Shown here piece after piece: positions 6,283-14,093 of a stretch of DNA of 24,841 nt. The stretch spans positions 1 through 24,841 of IMG/VR virus record IMGVR_UViG_3300002503_000027; one strand, written 5' to 3'. The DNA is from a virus. Within the stretch, counting starts at the first letter, position 1; each line of letters begins with the position of its first letter. The position numbers and the translations under genes were made by a program. The notes below the pieces were generated by a model. It made no database searches and was not told the DNA's origin. It worked only from the letters and a program-made list of their open reading frames with translations.

Positions 6283-8762
6283 GAAACTGTTATAATACCG
6301 TTGGAAAATTCGAGTCTTGCATCGGCAAGTTCTACGCTTTCCTTATTATGTGAAACAAATAAAATTTTGTCAAAACCACCTATCCGTGCGGCGCGAGCAA
6401 GCAATCGTGTAAACGCGGGAGCGCGTGCAGCATCTAAGGCCGCGCCCACCTCGTCCCTGAATAACGTATAGGATCTCGCACCTGATCGTTCTGCATTGTA
6501 GAGCGCGATCGATAACGACAGCGCCTCAGAGACCAGTACACCTTCACCGCCGGATAAGAGTGCGGCGTCCATTGGCTTCCCATTGCGCAGGACGATAACG
6601 TCGAGCGTTTCGAGAAGTTTTTTCTCATCTGCGGACTGTTTTTGTGTGGTGAGCAAAATGGTAAAAATAGTCTCGCCCAGACATTCGCGTAATAACTCTG
6701 TCGCTCGCTCACCGATTTCCGGGATGGCGCGATCGACGCGCAGTGCAGGGATACCGGTAGGCCCCTGGCTCCGTGCAATCAGACTCCAATCTTCAAAGTC
6801 AGACTGAAGCGGCAGCATCTCCACCCTGAGGCGCTCGAGCCGTGCCGCAGTCTCCTCCAGCCGAGTCAGTTCTGCCTGGGCTGATCCAAGTTCTCGCTCG
6901 ATGGTGCCCAGGGTACTCTCGGCCTTCTGCAGTTCTATGCTGGACCATGACAGGGCGGTGTCGGCCTGTGTAACCGCAGCCTCGGCATCAGTCAGCCCGT
7001 CGAGATAGGCTGTGACCATATCTACCGCAATCCGCTTGTCGGCCAGCGTAAGGCCTATTTCGCCAAGTGTCAGGACAGCCTGTGCCTCAACCGCACGTGC
7101 TGGTCCGAGGGTAGCGGCCAGAATGACCTTGGGCTCGATCGCTCGAAGCGCGGCATTAACTACTGGAAGTACTGTGACCTGATCTGTCAGAGCATCTCGG
7201 GCCACGCGCTTGTCGTCCAATGTCACAGATACCCGGACCTTGCGGTCGCTTAAGCCGTCCACACGTGACCGTGCGGACGCAAGGTCTACCTGCTTGCTGA
7301 CCAGCGGTGCTAAATTATCCCTGTCAATGAGCATAGTTGCACGCTTAGCCTTAAGCGGAGGCGCTGCAGCGACCGGCGTTGTCCGTAACTCGCCCACCTG
7401 TTCCTTAAGCGCGATAACGTCCGCATGGACGCCTGGCAGGGTGCTCTGCGCCGCCGCGGCCTGGCTAAGAAACTTGCAGCCGGCAAACTCGTCGACCCCC
7501 TTACACGGGACTGAGTCCATCGTAGAGATCTGGAGCTGCAGGCGCTGTTCTTCTGCCATCTTTGCCGCAAGGTCATTTCTGATAGAAAGCCAATCCTGGT
7601 AGGCACTTAGAGCTGCTGAATCTGTAGCCATTTCGCGGTCAATTTCTGCGTCTAGAGCGGCAATTTCAGCCTGTACTGCAGTCATCCTGTCGACCGAAGC
7701 AAGTATGATATCTTCCTCGGCCAGTAAGTACTCGTTACGCTTGATGTTTTCAGCGATCTCGAGTAGCTCAATCTCAAGTCCGCTGATCTCCTTGTCCAAG
7801 TCGTCGACCTGCGTTTTAAGTGGCAGTAGGCTAGCACGCCTCGCAATCAATGCTTCCTTCTCGGCTGGTACCTCTTGGACCTCTGTCGCTGCGGCTATGT
7901 CCACGCGGGCGGCTACCAACGTCTTCTCAATGGCCGTTTGTTTGGCTATCAGAACGCCCACCTCAGCCGTCAGGGCGTCTTTCTGCGCCCGGAAGGGTAG
8001 GATAGCGGCTACCCGCGCTTTGGCGTCTGCTGCGGCTATCCTGAGCCCCTCCAAGCGGCTCCTGAGGTCATCGCGGGCTGTTTTGGCGGCTTCTAGCCTC
8101 GCCACGGTGTCCTGAACCCTCTCGGCTGCCGCTGGACGCTTCATAATGTCTTGCTCGAGCGCCCGGATCAGGCCCGCATTCCCGACGATCTGTGTATCCA
8201 GGGCCTTGAGTTTGTCCTTGGCCACTGCCTCGCGTATCTGGTAAGGCTTGAGCCCCAGGAGCTCGGCAAAGATCTCCCGGCGCTCGGCTCGGTCAGCGAG
8301 GAGAAAGCTAAAGAAGTTCTTGGCCGTTGTCGAACTCGGCTGGAGCGTGTAAGCTGTCGAGAGGAACACGTCAAGCGGTGGGATCCCTCGCTTTCGCATT
8401 TCAATTAGGTAGTCCCGTGCAAGCGGCCCGGCAATAGCTGAACCTCCTTCGGCGTTGAAGAGACTAGCTTCTACACGTTCTGCTACTGGATCAATATTGA
8501 GACGCGACCTGAATCGCGGACCACCGGGGACTGCGCTCCACGTCAAGTCAATATACCCTCGTGATGCGAAGTTTTTATACAAAGGCCCTGGCCGAAATGG
8601 CATCGTCAAGTAAAAGCAGCTTACGCAGAGTTCTAAAAATGTACTTTTGCCAGCACCGTTTTTCCCATGACACGCGATAACCGTAGGTAGAGCGTCGAAA
8701 TCCACAACAATTTCCTTTGGGAATGGAATGGTGCCAGCGCTCAAGAGACGGTGGAGAATCAT
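6279..8762 (-). CDS. sbcC: SbcC/Rad50-like ATPase subunit of recombination nuclease
   Basis: 827 aa from the ATG at 8762, which shares ATGA with the KOW gene; a 40-codon upstream extension is rejected. ABC-type ATPase head: Walker A GKNGAGKST (33-41), Q-loop Gln at TLQPS (141), signature LSGGEG (736-741), Walker B YTLFRDE (D770, E771) and H-loop SHN (804-806). Between the halves are long charged heptad segments (about 175-410 and 440-660) with a hook at the tip, C420-x8-C429 (VPCKGVDEFAGCKFL), a spaced form rather than Rad50's CxxC. Family role: with SbcD it forms an ATP-driven nuclease that opens hairpins and trims DNA ends; T4 gp46/47 are phage equivalents. SbcD lies upstream, separated by five small ORFs. 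Shorter than bacterial SbcC (about 1000 aa), as usual in phages. Confidence 0.93.
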   Translation of the reverse strand: MILHRLLSAGTIPFPKEIVVDFDALPTVIACHGKNGAGKSTFLELCVSCFYLTMPFRPGPLYKNFASRGYIDLTWSAVPGGPRFRSRLNIDPVAERVEASLFNAEGGSAIAGPLARDYLIEMRKRGIPPLDVFLSTAYTLQPSSTTAKNFFSFLLADRAERREIFAELLGLKPYQIREAVAKDKLKALDTQIVGNAGLIRALEQDIMKRPAAAERVQDTVARLEAAKTARDDLRSRLEGLRIAAADAKARVAAILPFRAQKDALTAEVGVLIAKQTAIEKTLVAARVDIAAATEVQEVPAEKEALIARRASLLPLKTQVDDLDKEISGLEIELLEIAENIKRNEYLLAEEDIILASVDRMTAVQAEIAALDAEIDREMATDSAALSAYQDWLSIRNDLAAKMAEEQRLQLQISTMDSVPCKGVDEFAGCKFLSQAAAAQSTLPGVHADVIALKEQVGELRTTPVAAAPPLKAKRATMLIDRDNLAPLVSKQVDLASARSRVDGLSDRKVRVSVTLDDKRVARDALTDQVTVLPVVNAALRAIEPKVILAATLGPARAVEAQAVLTLGEIGLTLADKRIAVDMVTAYLDGLTDAEAAVTQADTALSWSSIELQKAESTLGTIERELGSAQAELTRLEETAARLERLRVEMLPLQSDFEDWSLIARSQGPTGIPALRVDRAIPEIGERATELLRECLGETIFTILLTTQKQSADEKKLLETLDVIVLRNGKPMDAALLSGGEGVLVSEALSLSIALYNAERSGARSYTLFRDEVGAALDAARAPAFTRLLARAARIGGFDKILFVSHNKESVELADARLEFSNGIITVS

Positions 8763-8974
8763 CCGTGGCCTAAATGTGTAGGAAGCACCCACACATCTAA
8801 CTGTGAATTCGGGAAAATTTCCCGGTCCAACCGTACGCGATACTTTATGCCTCCTTGTACACCGTACATTGTTTCTTCCCACACGATGCCACGCTGGCCA
8901 GCATAGAAACCGTCGAGTATGAGCACTCGATCGCCGAACTTGATCTTTTCTCGCGGCAAATTCACGTCAGTCAC
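8759..8974 (-). CDS. Small KOW-motif-like protein (71 aa)
   Basis: The GTG at 8974 is preceded by AGGAGA at about 7 bases and overlaps the previous stop by 8 bp. An ATG at 9034 in the same frame would overlap 68 bp and is less likely. The core KFGDRVLILDGFYAGQRGIV followed by YRVRLD is a small beta-barrel like the KOW/SH3 domains of NusG and ribosomal proteins (GDxV...G...G..G.V). A nucleic-acid or protein contact is likely; its place directly before SbcC may be chance. Moderate confidence in the fold, none in the role. Confidence 0.65.
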   Translation of the reverse strand: MTDVNLPREKIKFGDRVLILDGFYAGQRGIVWEETMYGVQGGIKYRVRLDREIFPNSQLDVWVLPTHLGHG

Positions 8975-9386
8975 GTTTACTCTCCTGCCGTAACTGACCT
9001 TGCGCCAGTTGCAAGAGACAAATATATTCGTCAACCTCTTCTGTCGTCATCCAAAACTCCCGTAATATTGCATCGAAGACCGTTCCAATGTGGTTATCCT
9101 TGATCTTGATTTCCATACCAAGGCGTTTAGTCATGAGCCCAGCACCGAGTGCACGTTGTCCCAAAGAACTGGATCTGCGCACTGTGTCTCCTCTCCACCA
9201 GAACAGCTTCACCGCACAATACACAACGGACTCACAAGAAGTATCACGTTGGTTATGCGGCAAGCACCATAACCACCATACTTCTGGCGATATACTCACT
9301 TCGCCAGGCGCCGAGAAATCGCAGTAGCGATCAATGGAATAGCGACCAGAATCCTTCGGTACGAATCCGCCTAGTTGGCTCGCCAT
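8967..9386 (-). CDS. Hypothetical protein with Cys/Trp-rich N-terminus (139 aa)
   Basis: ATG at 9386 overlaps the end of the previous ORF by 16 bp. The N-terminal half holds Cys at 22, 41, 51 and 57 and His at 44, with an unusual aromatic run WWLWCLPHN, suggesting a zinc-binding module. The C-terminal part (MEIKIKDNHIGTVFDAILRE, then an acidic/hydrophobic helix) is soluble and helical. An in-frame GTG at about 9182 behind GGAGAGGAG could start a shorter second product. No family is recognised. Confidence 0.55.
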   Translation of the reverse strand: MASQLGGFVPKDSGRYSIDRYCDFSAPGEVSISPEVWWLWCLPHNQRDTSCESVVYCAVKLFWWRGDTVRRSSSLGQRALGAGLMTKRLGMEIKIKDNHIGTVFDAILREFWMTTEEVDEYICLLQLAQGQLRQESKRD

Positions 9387-9574
9387 GGCGTATTATCCTG
9401 TGGGGCTATCCCCACCGTAAACTCAAGCGCGCACGCTGAACATTTGTCCTTGCGCAACTTGATAATGTACTCAATCGGCACATGCTCATTTAGCCACGCT
9501 GCTCCGGCGTCACCGGCTGGGATATCTTGAGTCACCTTATATAGCACTACGCCATGTTCACACACGAGCTGCAT
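9371..9574 (-). CDS. Small hypothetical protein (67 aa)
   Basis: I chose the ATG at 9574, which overlaps the 59-aa ORF by 17 bp; the frame also opens at 9628 but would cover that ORF. MQLVCEHGVVLYKV starts a small beta-rich domain, and KDKCSACALEFTVG adds a CxxC, so C5, H7, C44 and C47 could hold one zinc. The function is unknown. The end overlaps the next gene by 16 bp. Confidence 0.55.
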   Translation of the reverse strand: MQLVCEHGVVLYKVTQDIPAGDAGAAWLNEHVPIEYIIKLRKDKCSACALEFTVGIAPQDNTPWRAN

Positions 9575-9737
9575 GTCTCGGGTATTCCTGTTCGGCTTGT
9601 AGTGCCAAGCTAACAAACATCGCAGCATAGCGAAGCTGTTCCACCGTTGGCACTATGCTTTCAGGTCGCAATTCAAGGAAGACTTCTCTGAGTGGCGGTT
9701 GATTGAGACCCTCATAAATGGATACGCGGATGTACAT
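9558..9737 (-). CDS. Small hypothetical protein (59 aa)
   Basis: The ATG at 9737 directly abuts the TGA of the 53-aa ORF (TGAATG). The frame is open for 59 codons and ends inside the next gene's 5' end. The sequence begins MYIRVSIYEGLNQPPLREVF and continues with ELRPESIVPTVEQLRYAAMF and a helical end. I do not recognise it. Together with its neighbour it fills what would otherwise be a 270-base gap after SbcD. Confidence 0.55.
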   Translation of the reverse strand: MYIRVSIYEGLNQPPLREVFLELRPESIVPTVEQLRYAAMFVSLALQAEQEYPRHAARV

Positions 9738-9899
9738 TCAATCACCAACTCGACGCGTAATGAATGCCACGGTCATGCGCATTGCTTCCGCTGGCGTAAA
9801 CTTCTGTTCGATGAGCGCGTCAAAGTATGCTCGCACCATCTTCGCTTGTGTCCGCATCATCTCCATCAGTCCGCGTTCCTCGTTATCGTCCATTTTCAT
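9738..9899 (-). CDS. Small helical protein (53 aa)
   Basis: The ATG at 9899 shares ATGA with the SbcD stop (9896-9898). The product is almost entirely helical: MKMDDNEERGLMEMMRTQAK, then VRAYFDALIEQKFTPAEAMR and a basic end. The 'FTPAEAMRM' helix-turn is common in tiny phage ORFs. The second ATG two codons in is an alternative start. The role is unknown; translational coupling to SbcD is likely. Confidence 0.6.
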   Translation of the reverse strand: MKMDDNEERGLMEMMRTQAKMVRAYFDALIEQKFTPAEAMRMTVAFITRRVGD

Positions 9900-11002
9900 T
9901 CTAGCTCTCTTAGTTTCTCACCAATGCTCGGCATACGCTCGGCCGCGATCTCAGTTCCAATAGCTTGCGTCCACGCAAAGAATTCCTCGGTCAGGTTCAT
10001 ATTGGGCTGTAACGCCGGTGCTCGGACACGTTGCACAGGCCGCACGTCTTTCTCCAGCACAAACAGTGGCGCGGTCGCTTTCACCTTGTCGAAGACCGTG
10101 GGATCATAGCGTGAAACTTCGGTCGATGCCATGCTAAGCACGACCTTGATTTCAATGCCCTGCGCAGCGACGTCCTCGATCTCACGAAGCGTAGTACTGG
10201 TGAGGTCATCAAGTTCAAGAGCAAACTCGCGCATGCCGCGACATCCAGTTGGGATATCTTCGGTCGTTATCGTGCCATCGTCAGCTACGGTAATGAGGCA
10301 GAAGATCTTCGGATCATCGATTTCGGCAAAACTTGTTCGGTATAACGAACCGACGCTTCCGGTTTTATCTGTGAGTTGCTGAGCTCTGTGAATGTGGCCA
10401 ACGCGCGTGAGAGCTGTCGGCTCGAATGCCTCAAGAGGCACTACGACCTCATTTGGAGAATGACGCTCGAAATCTGTGTCTCTCGTAGTAAGGCCCTCAA
10501 TAGAAAAATGTCCAAAGACGAACAAGGACTTAGCATCAAGGGCCGCAACCTCTCGTATTTTGTCAGCTATGAGATTAACCGATGCTCGCATACTTCCTGA
10601 GATCGTCTCCTGGTAAACGGCGTGAAACGGTGGCCGATAGCGGACGGGATACGGCATGAGAAGTACTCGGCATGCGTCGAATTCCTGCCAAAGGAACGCA
10701 TCCCACGCCACCCGGATCATGGGGTTTAGGAGTTCGAAAAAACTATAGGCCTCGTAGGCCTCGTGATTGCCACGTACAACGCAGACCATTCCACCATGTT
10801 CGATGATCCGGTACACGCGTTGTAGGAACGCGTGATACTCGCCAGGGGTCGGCTTCCCTTCGAATACGTCACCGCAAAATACCCAGATCTTCGCGTTACG
10901 CTGGACGCCGACATCAATACAGTGATCGAGGACCTCAAGCGCGTGGGCGTAGCGCGGACTTTGTTCTGATAAGTGAAGATCGCCAAGTACGCTGATCTTC
11001 AT
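9896..11002 (-). CDS. sbcD: SbcD/Mre11-like nuclease subunit
   Basis: 368 aa, ATG at 11002 in 4-bp overlap with the preceding ORF. Calcineurin-type metallophosphoesterase with the full Mre11 ligand set: GDLH (D8, H10), GDVF (D45), GNHE (N79, H80), GHFS (H165) and GHIH (H203, H205). Two Mn ions would sit here. The domain covers residues 1-240; the rest (240-368) would be the capping and SbcC-binding part. The family role is exo- and endonuclease cutting of DNA ends and hairpins with SbcC. Length is typical of SbcD (about 340-400 aa). All catalytic residues are present, so it is probably active. SbcC follows about 1.1 kb downstream after five small ORFs. Confidence 0.93.
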   Translation of the reverse strand: MKISVLGDLHLSEQSPRYAHALEVLDHCIDVGVQRNAKIWVFCGDVFEGKPTPGEYHAFLQRVYRIIEHGGMVCVVRGNHEAYEAYSFFELLNPMIRVAWDAFLWQEFDACRVLLMPYPVRYRPPFHAVYQETISGSMRASVNLIADKIREVAALDAKSLFVFGHFSIEGLTTRDTDFERHSPNEVVVPLEAFEPTALTRVGHIHRAQQLTDKTGSVGSLYRTSFAEIDDPKIFCLITVADDGTITTEDIPTGCRGMREFALELDDLTSTTLREIEDVAAQGIEIKVVLSMASTEVSRYDPTVFDKVKATAPLFVLEKDVRPVQRVRAPALQPNMNLTEEFFAWTQAIGTEIAAERMPSIGEKLRELE

Positions 11003-11280
11003 TCCTCCACCTTCGCAATACAGTATTTAATTCCAGGGATCTTAGTAAAGTTTGGATTGCCCGCAGTAATCTGATCGTCGATGTACTTTTCAGTAACATT
11101 GATAGCAGTTTGTGCGGCTTCTCGAGATGTAAATTCTGCTGCGGCACACATAGGCGTGCTAATCCAGCTAAATACACCATGGCGTGGAACCGGAATATTC
11201 CATACCACCTTGGGTTCTGATAAATGCCCAAGGGTTTGCCATTTCCTGACGCCACCCTTGAGTAATACGAGGTAGATCAT
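10999..11280 (-). CDS. Hypothetical protein (93 aa)
   Basis: ATG at 11280 shares ATGA with the stop of the zinc ORF; a longer frame to 11331 is rejected because it covers that ORF. MIYLVLLKGGVRKWQTLGHL starts a beta-rich domain, and FTSREAAQTAINVTEKYIDD is an amphipathic helix. This is the layout of small alpha/beta domains, but I cannot name one. It directly precedes SbcD. Confidence 0.6.
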   Translation of the reverse strand: MIYLVLLKGGVRKWQTLGHLSEPKVVWNIPVPRHGVFSWISTPMCAAAEFTSREAAQTAINVTEKYIDDQITAGNPNFTKIPGIKYCIAKVEE

Positions 11281-11444
11281 GGATGCCAGCCCCGGCTTCC
11301 GCCGCTTTTCATCCACTCCAGCACGCCACATGGACAGGAGTAATCAGTCAGGTCTCCGCCTGTCACGTAGCGTTGACAGATTACACAGTACGGTGAATCG
11401 CTGGTAGCTGGATTCTCGCAATAGGTATGTCGGCACGTTGTCAT
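11277..11444 (-). CDS. Small zinc-binding protein (55 aa)
   Basis: ATG at 11444 shares ATGA with the preceding 65-aa gene; the frame opens earlier at 11468 but the overlap favours 11444. The Cys pattern is C4, C9, C20-x2-C23 and C37-x-C39, enough for a zinc knuckle (CRHTYCENP, then YCVICQ). The size and pattern match the tiny zinc proteins common in phage recombination and replication regions. The role is unknown. Confidence 0.65.
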   Translation of the reverse strand: MTTCRHTYCENPATSDSPYCVICQRYVTGGDLTDYSCPCGVLEWMKSGGSRGWHP

Positions 11445-11638
11445 GCTTTCTCCGTCTTCTCCACACACCGCGTATGCTGCTTTTCAAATACCTCCGCCAT
11501 CGCACAGAAGATATCCACCGCCACAGGAATGGTCGGCGAATAAGTGGCAAAGCACCGCCGGCACTCCAGCGTGTACGGTGGCTTCTTGTGCAGGCCGGTG
11601 GCATCGTAGGCGATGATCCATGGGCGCGGATTAGGCAT
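11441..11638 (-). CDS. CCHC zinc-finger small protein (65 aa)
   Basis: ATG at 11638 overlaps the DUF5131 gene's stop (ATGCCTAA, 8 bp). The motif LECRRCFATYSP then FEKQHTRC gives C26-x2-C29 and H55-x2-C58, a complete CCHC zinc site around a helix. It is a conserved kind of tiny phage protein. I infer nucleic-acid or protein binding. Confidence 0.65.
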   Translation of the reverse strand: MPNPRPWIIAYDATGLHKKPPYTLECRRCFATYSPTIPVAVDIFCAMAEVFEKQHTRCVEKTEKA

Positions 11639-12530
11639 CTGGAAATTCTCGTACGCGGAGATCTTCTGGCCATTCGTCCAAATCGCCGCCCTTGCGGTCT
11701 ATGAGATGTATCTTCTCTGTGCCATTAACAGGCGTACTTCCAAGCTGTTTTATGAACGCCGGAATACCTGCCTCAGTACACTGAATGATGGTCTGCCGAG
11801 CCCATGTGAGGTCAAAAGGCCGTGCACCAGAACCGCTCTCACCGCCACATACGATCCAGTCGAGCCGTGGAATTGGTGGTTCTGTCTCAGTAATCTTCAA
11901 CCAGTTGTGATACCAGCCTTCTTCCATCGGCCTAGAAGAGAAATCTACGACTCCTAATGCGGGTTCGTAACTTATCCACCGTATCGCCGCTGGCGTTTCG
12001 AGTAACAACGGAATCCGTTCATCGGCCGTTGCTTGATTTTCGACGGATACACCTAACCAGAGACCTGGAATTGGCCACGTGTTATTCATACGCTCTGGTC
12101 GCCAACCAAGTTGAGCAGCAACTCTATTGCGTGTATGCGGGTCGGCGAAGTATGCCAGCATGTTGTCGGCCCGCTTCGTCAGCCAGAGATACTTATGTTG
12201 CGGTGCCTGAATCATCACAGCAAGCATTTGGTCCCGCCACGAGTTAGGAACTTTTTCGTGATTCGGATCGGACATACTTGCGACAAATATTCTTCGCGGC
12301 GCTTTCCATTTGATCGGATCAAATAGATGCTTTTCAATGAATTGGACTTTGCCGGTCCACCGTGGGCCTATTGAGGTACGCGTAGCGAGGTCTTCATATG
12401 GCATCCCGGAGTCAGAGAAACGAGCTGCGATGATTTCTGCGTAACAAAAACGGCATCCTTCGGATACACGAGAACATCCGCGAACGGGATTCCAAACATC
12501 GGTTGCCCACTCGATATTGGTTTTACCCAT
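11631..12530 (-). CDS. DUF5131 / phage Gp37-Gp68 family protein
   Basis: 299 aa, ATG at 12530 overlapping the RusA-like stop by 8 bp. The start KTNIEWATDVWNPVRGCSRV then EGCRFCYAE is the hallmark of this family, with C19-x6-C26-x2-C29 in the radical-SAM-like position. Other family blocks are ASMSDPNHEKVP, LWLTKRA, LGVSVEN, WISYEPALG, WIVCGGESG and, near the end, FIKQLG. The three-cysteine arrangement suggests a 4Fe-4S cluster and a radical-SAM barrel, but the reaction is not known to me. The family occurs in many phages and mobile islands. All family hallmarks are present and the length (about 240-300 aa) is normal. Confidence 0.92.
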   Translation of the reverse strand: MGKTNIEWATDVWNPVRGCSRVSEGCRFCYAEIIAARFSDSGMPYEDLATRTSIGPRWTGKVQFIEKHLFDPIKWKAPRRIFVASMSDPNHEKVPNSWRDQMLAVMIQAPQHKYLWLTKRADNMLAYFADPHTRNRVAAQLGWRPERMNNTWPIPGLWLGVSVENQATADERIPLLLETPAAIRWISYEPALGVVDFSSRPMEEGWYHNWLKITETEPPIPRLDWIVCGGESGSGARPFDLTWARQTIIQCTEAGIPAFIKQLGSTPVNGTEKIHLIDRKGGDLDEWPEDLRVREFPDA

Positions 12531-12921
12531 TGCTAAGTTCTTGTATCGTCACTAGCACGCCCTCTTCCTTCCGTGTCTTGACTTTGATCTGCGTTGGTTC
12601 ACGCCAAACGTACGGTGTTCCATGCCCATCGCCAAGTGGGAGGATAGCAAGGCAAATTCCATCCTGTGTGGCCTTTAGTGCCCCCCCTACTTGCAAACGA
12701 TCTTTCAGCGTACGACTTGTATAGATTTCAAAGTCGATAGTTGTCGGCCCAGTCCACGTGTCATCCCCACTCCGATACTTCTCCCGTACAGCCTTGAGCG
12801 CGCATGCCTTGGCTCTGTCCCGCTCCATCTTGATGGTTGCCATGCGATCCCTGGTGCCGCGACGCCGGAACGTGTTTACGCTAACCACGACACCTGGGAT
12901 CCAGACTTCTAATACTCGCAT
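12523..12921 (-). CDS. RusA-like Holliday-junction resolvase (putative)
   Basis: 132 aa. It begins with the strand VLEVWIPGVVVSVN, where RusA-type resolvases carry '.IPG.p...N', then a basic helix (DRMATIKMERDRAKACALKA). After the strand TIDFEIYTSR comes LKDRLQVGGALKATQDGI, matching the position of RusA 'D.DN..K...D.l'. D74, D87 and D98 are candidate metal ligands. The match is by layout rather than strong identity, and the DxDN motif is degenerate. If active it would cut four-way junctions before packaging. Its position before DUF5131 in a recombination block is consistent. Confidence 0.5.
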   Translation of the reverse strand: MRVLEVWIPGVVVSVNTFRRRGTRDRMATIKMERDRAKACALKAVREKYRSGDDTWTGPTTIDFEIYTSRTLKDRLQVGGALKATQDGICLAILPLGDGHGTPYVWREPTQIKVKTRKEEGVLVTIQELSNG

Positions 12922-12927
12922 TCGCAG

Positions 12928-13830
12928 CTAGCTTGGGAACGTGGGTTCCTCTTCAGCATCCTCAGGCACAAAGCCACGCCGACTGAACTGATCCGCAAAG
13001 CTATCGGAGATTTTCCGACACGTCTGCATTTGTTCATAGGTGAGCTTTTTCCCTGTCGACAGGACGAGCGCCTTGAATTCCGTCCCGCGCTTGTTCTTGT
13101 CATCTTTGAGACCGAACGTCGTAGTCCAGGCGAGCAGCGAGCCCGTGGAACTTTTCCTGACCTGGACGGCGTATTCACTGAATGCCTTGAGCTGACTAGG
13201 TGGAACGGAGATCAGCGTAGGGATTTCCTCAAGTTGAAGAGGCTGTTTGACGTCGTGCCCATTCTGATCCATGAGATTAAATGTGTTGATCCTGGCCTTA
13301 CAAGCCTGCCCTTCACCCTCCTTGCCTGTCCCAAATACTGAGCGTGGGCAGGCTGCGCAGGTATCGGCTTGTCGACCACCGATTGGATTGATCGGTCCAG
13401 GCGTATCAGGTTTCCGTCCGTCTGGCGATGAGCACATGGGTGGATCATTCGACAGTGGTTTGTCGATTGGCCAATATGCCCTCACGGGCTGTTTGAACAG
13501 AATCACTCCGCCGATAGTCGGACGATATTGCGGCGTGCCTGTGGCATCCGGTACAACCCAGACGCCGGCCTGCGCGGTGGGATACTTGATCTGCGGAAAC
13601 GTGATGATGAGGCCTTTGGTCGTCTCCGCTTGCTCCGCTGCGAAGAACGCGAGCGCTTCCATGCGATCTGGGACCGCCATCGCGCCCCAATCGGTCTCCG
13701 TAAAGTGTTCCCGGAGAATTGGCGGCACGGTCTTGGATTCGGCCATCTCGAGCATCGGATCGCGCTTCTTGGCGAGGCCGGTGTGGCTAGGAATTACGCT
13801 GGTCGTGGTACCAGTAACTGGGTCAGTCAT
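12928..13830 (-). CDS. Four-cysteine phage protein, possible DNA-metabolism role (300 aa)
   Basis: ATG at 13830 has GGAGGG at 5-6 bases. Residues 75-115 are beta-rich (GLIITFPQIKYP, GGVILFKQ). A cysteine cluster follows: C133 in PMCSSPDG, C158-x2-C161 (DTCAACPRSVFG) and C177 (QACKAR), fitting one zinc or iron-sulphur site. Then come a strand region with ISVPPSQLKAFSEYAVQVRK, an LLAWTTTFGL strand, and an acidic tail (EDAEEEP). Acidic tails and an OB-like beta core are features of phage ssDNA-binding proteins, but I cannot confirm that family. The neighbouring RusA-like gene supports a recombination or replication link; otherwise unknown. Confidence 0.65.
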   Translation of the reverse strand: MTDPVTGTTTSVIPSHTGLAKKRDPMLEMAESKTVPPILREHFTETDWGAMAVPDRMEALAFFAAEQAETTKGLIITFPQIKYPTAQAGVWVVPDATGTPQYRPTIGGVILFKQPVRAYWPIDKPLSNDPPMCSSPDGRKPDTPGPINPIGGRQADTCAACPRSVFGTGKEGEGQACKARINTFNLMDQNGHDVKQPLQLEEIPTLISVPPSQLKAFSEYAVQVRKSSTGSLLAWTTTFGLKDDKNKRGTEFKALVLSTGKKLTYEQMQTCRKISDSFADQFSRRGFVPEDAEEEPTFPS

Positions 13831-13855
13831 GATGCCCTCCGTACAACCTTGGTTG

Positions 13856-14092
13856 TTAGTGAGACACCGAACGCGGTTCTACCAACGCTGTCCACGCACG
13901 CACTTCATCAAAGCGCCCTGAGAAATAATGAGTCCAGAGCGCTAGACATTTGAAACCACAAAACGCCATGAAGTTACGATCAGAGAAGCTTACTTGCACA
14001 CATTCACTGTAATTCAGGTCTGCTCCACAGCCGCAGCATGGAAGACCGTCAGCGCTCGGCCACCCTCCTTGTGGAGACAATGTGGGCATCAT
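13856..14092 (-). CDS. FCS/TRASH-like zinc protein (78 aa)
   Basis: ATG at 14092 lies one base after the previous stop; a second ATG directly follows. CCGCGADL (C19, C20, C22) then FMAFCGFKCLALW (C45, C49) is the layout of FCS/TRASH-type treble-clef zinc fingers (CxC...FC.xxC). The role is unknown; such proteins usually bind protein or nucleic acid. A 25-base gap with a good Shine-Dalgarno separates it from the next gene. Confidence 0.65.
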   Translation of the reverse strand: MMPTLSPQGGWPSADGLPCCGCGADLNYSECVQVSFSDRNFMAFCGFKCLALWTHYFSGRFDEVRAWTALVEPRSVSH

Positions 14093-14093
14093 A

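Noticed and set aside
8763-8882. 40-codon N-terminal extension of the SbcC-like protein
   Set aside because: It overlaps the KOW-like gene; the ATG at 8762 gives an ATGA junction and the normal start just before Walker A.
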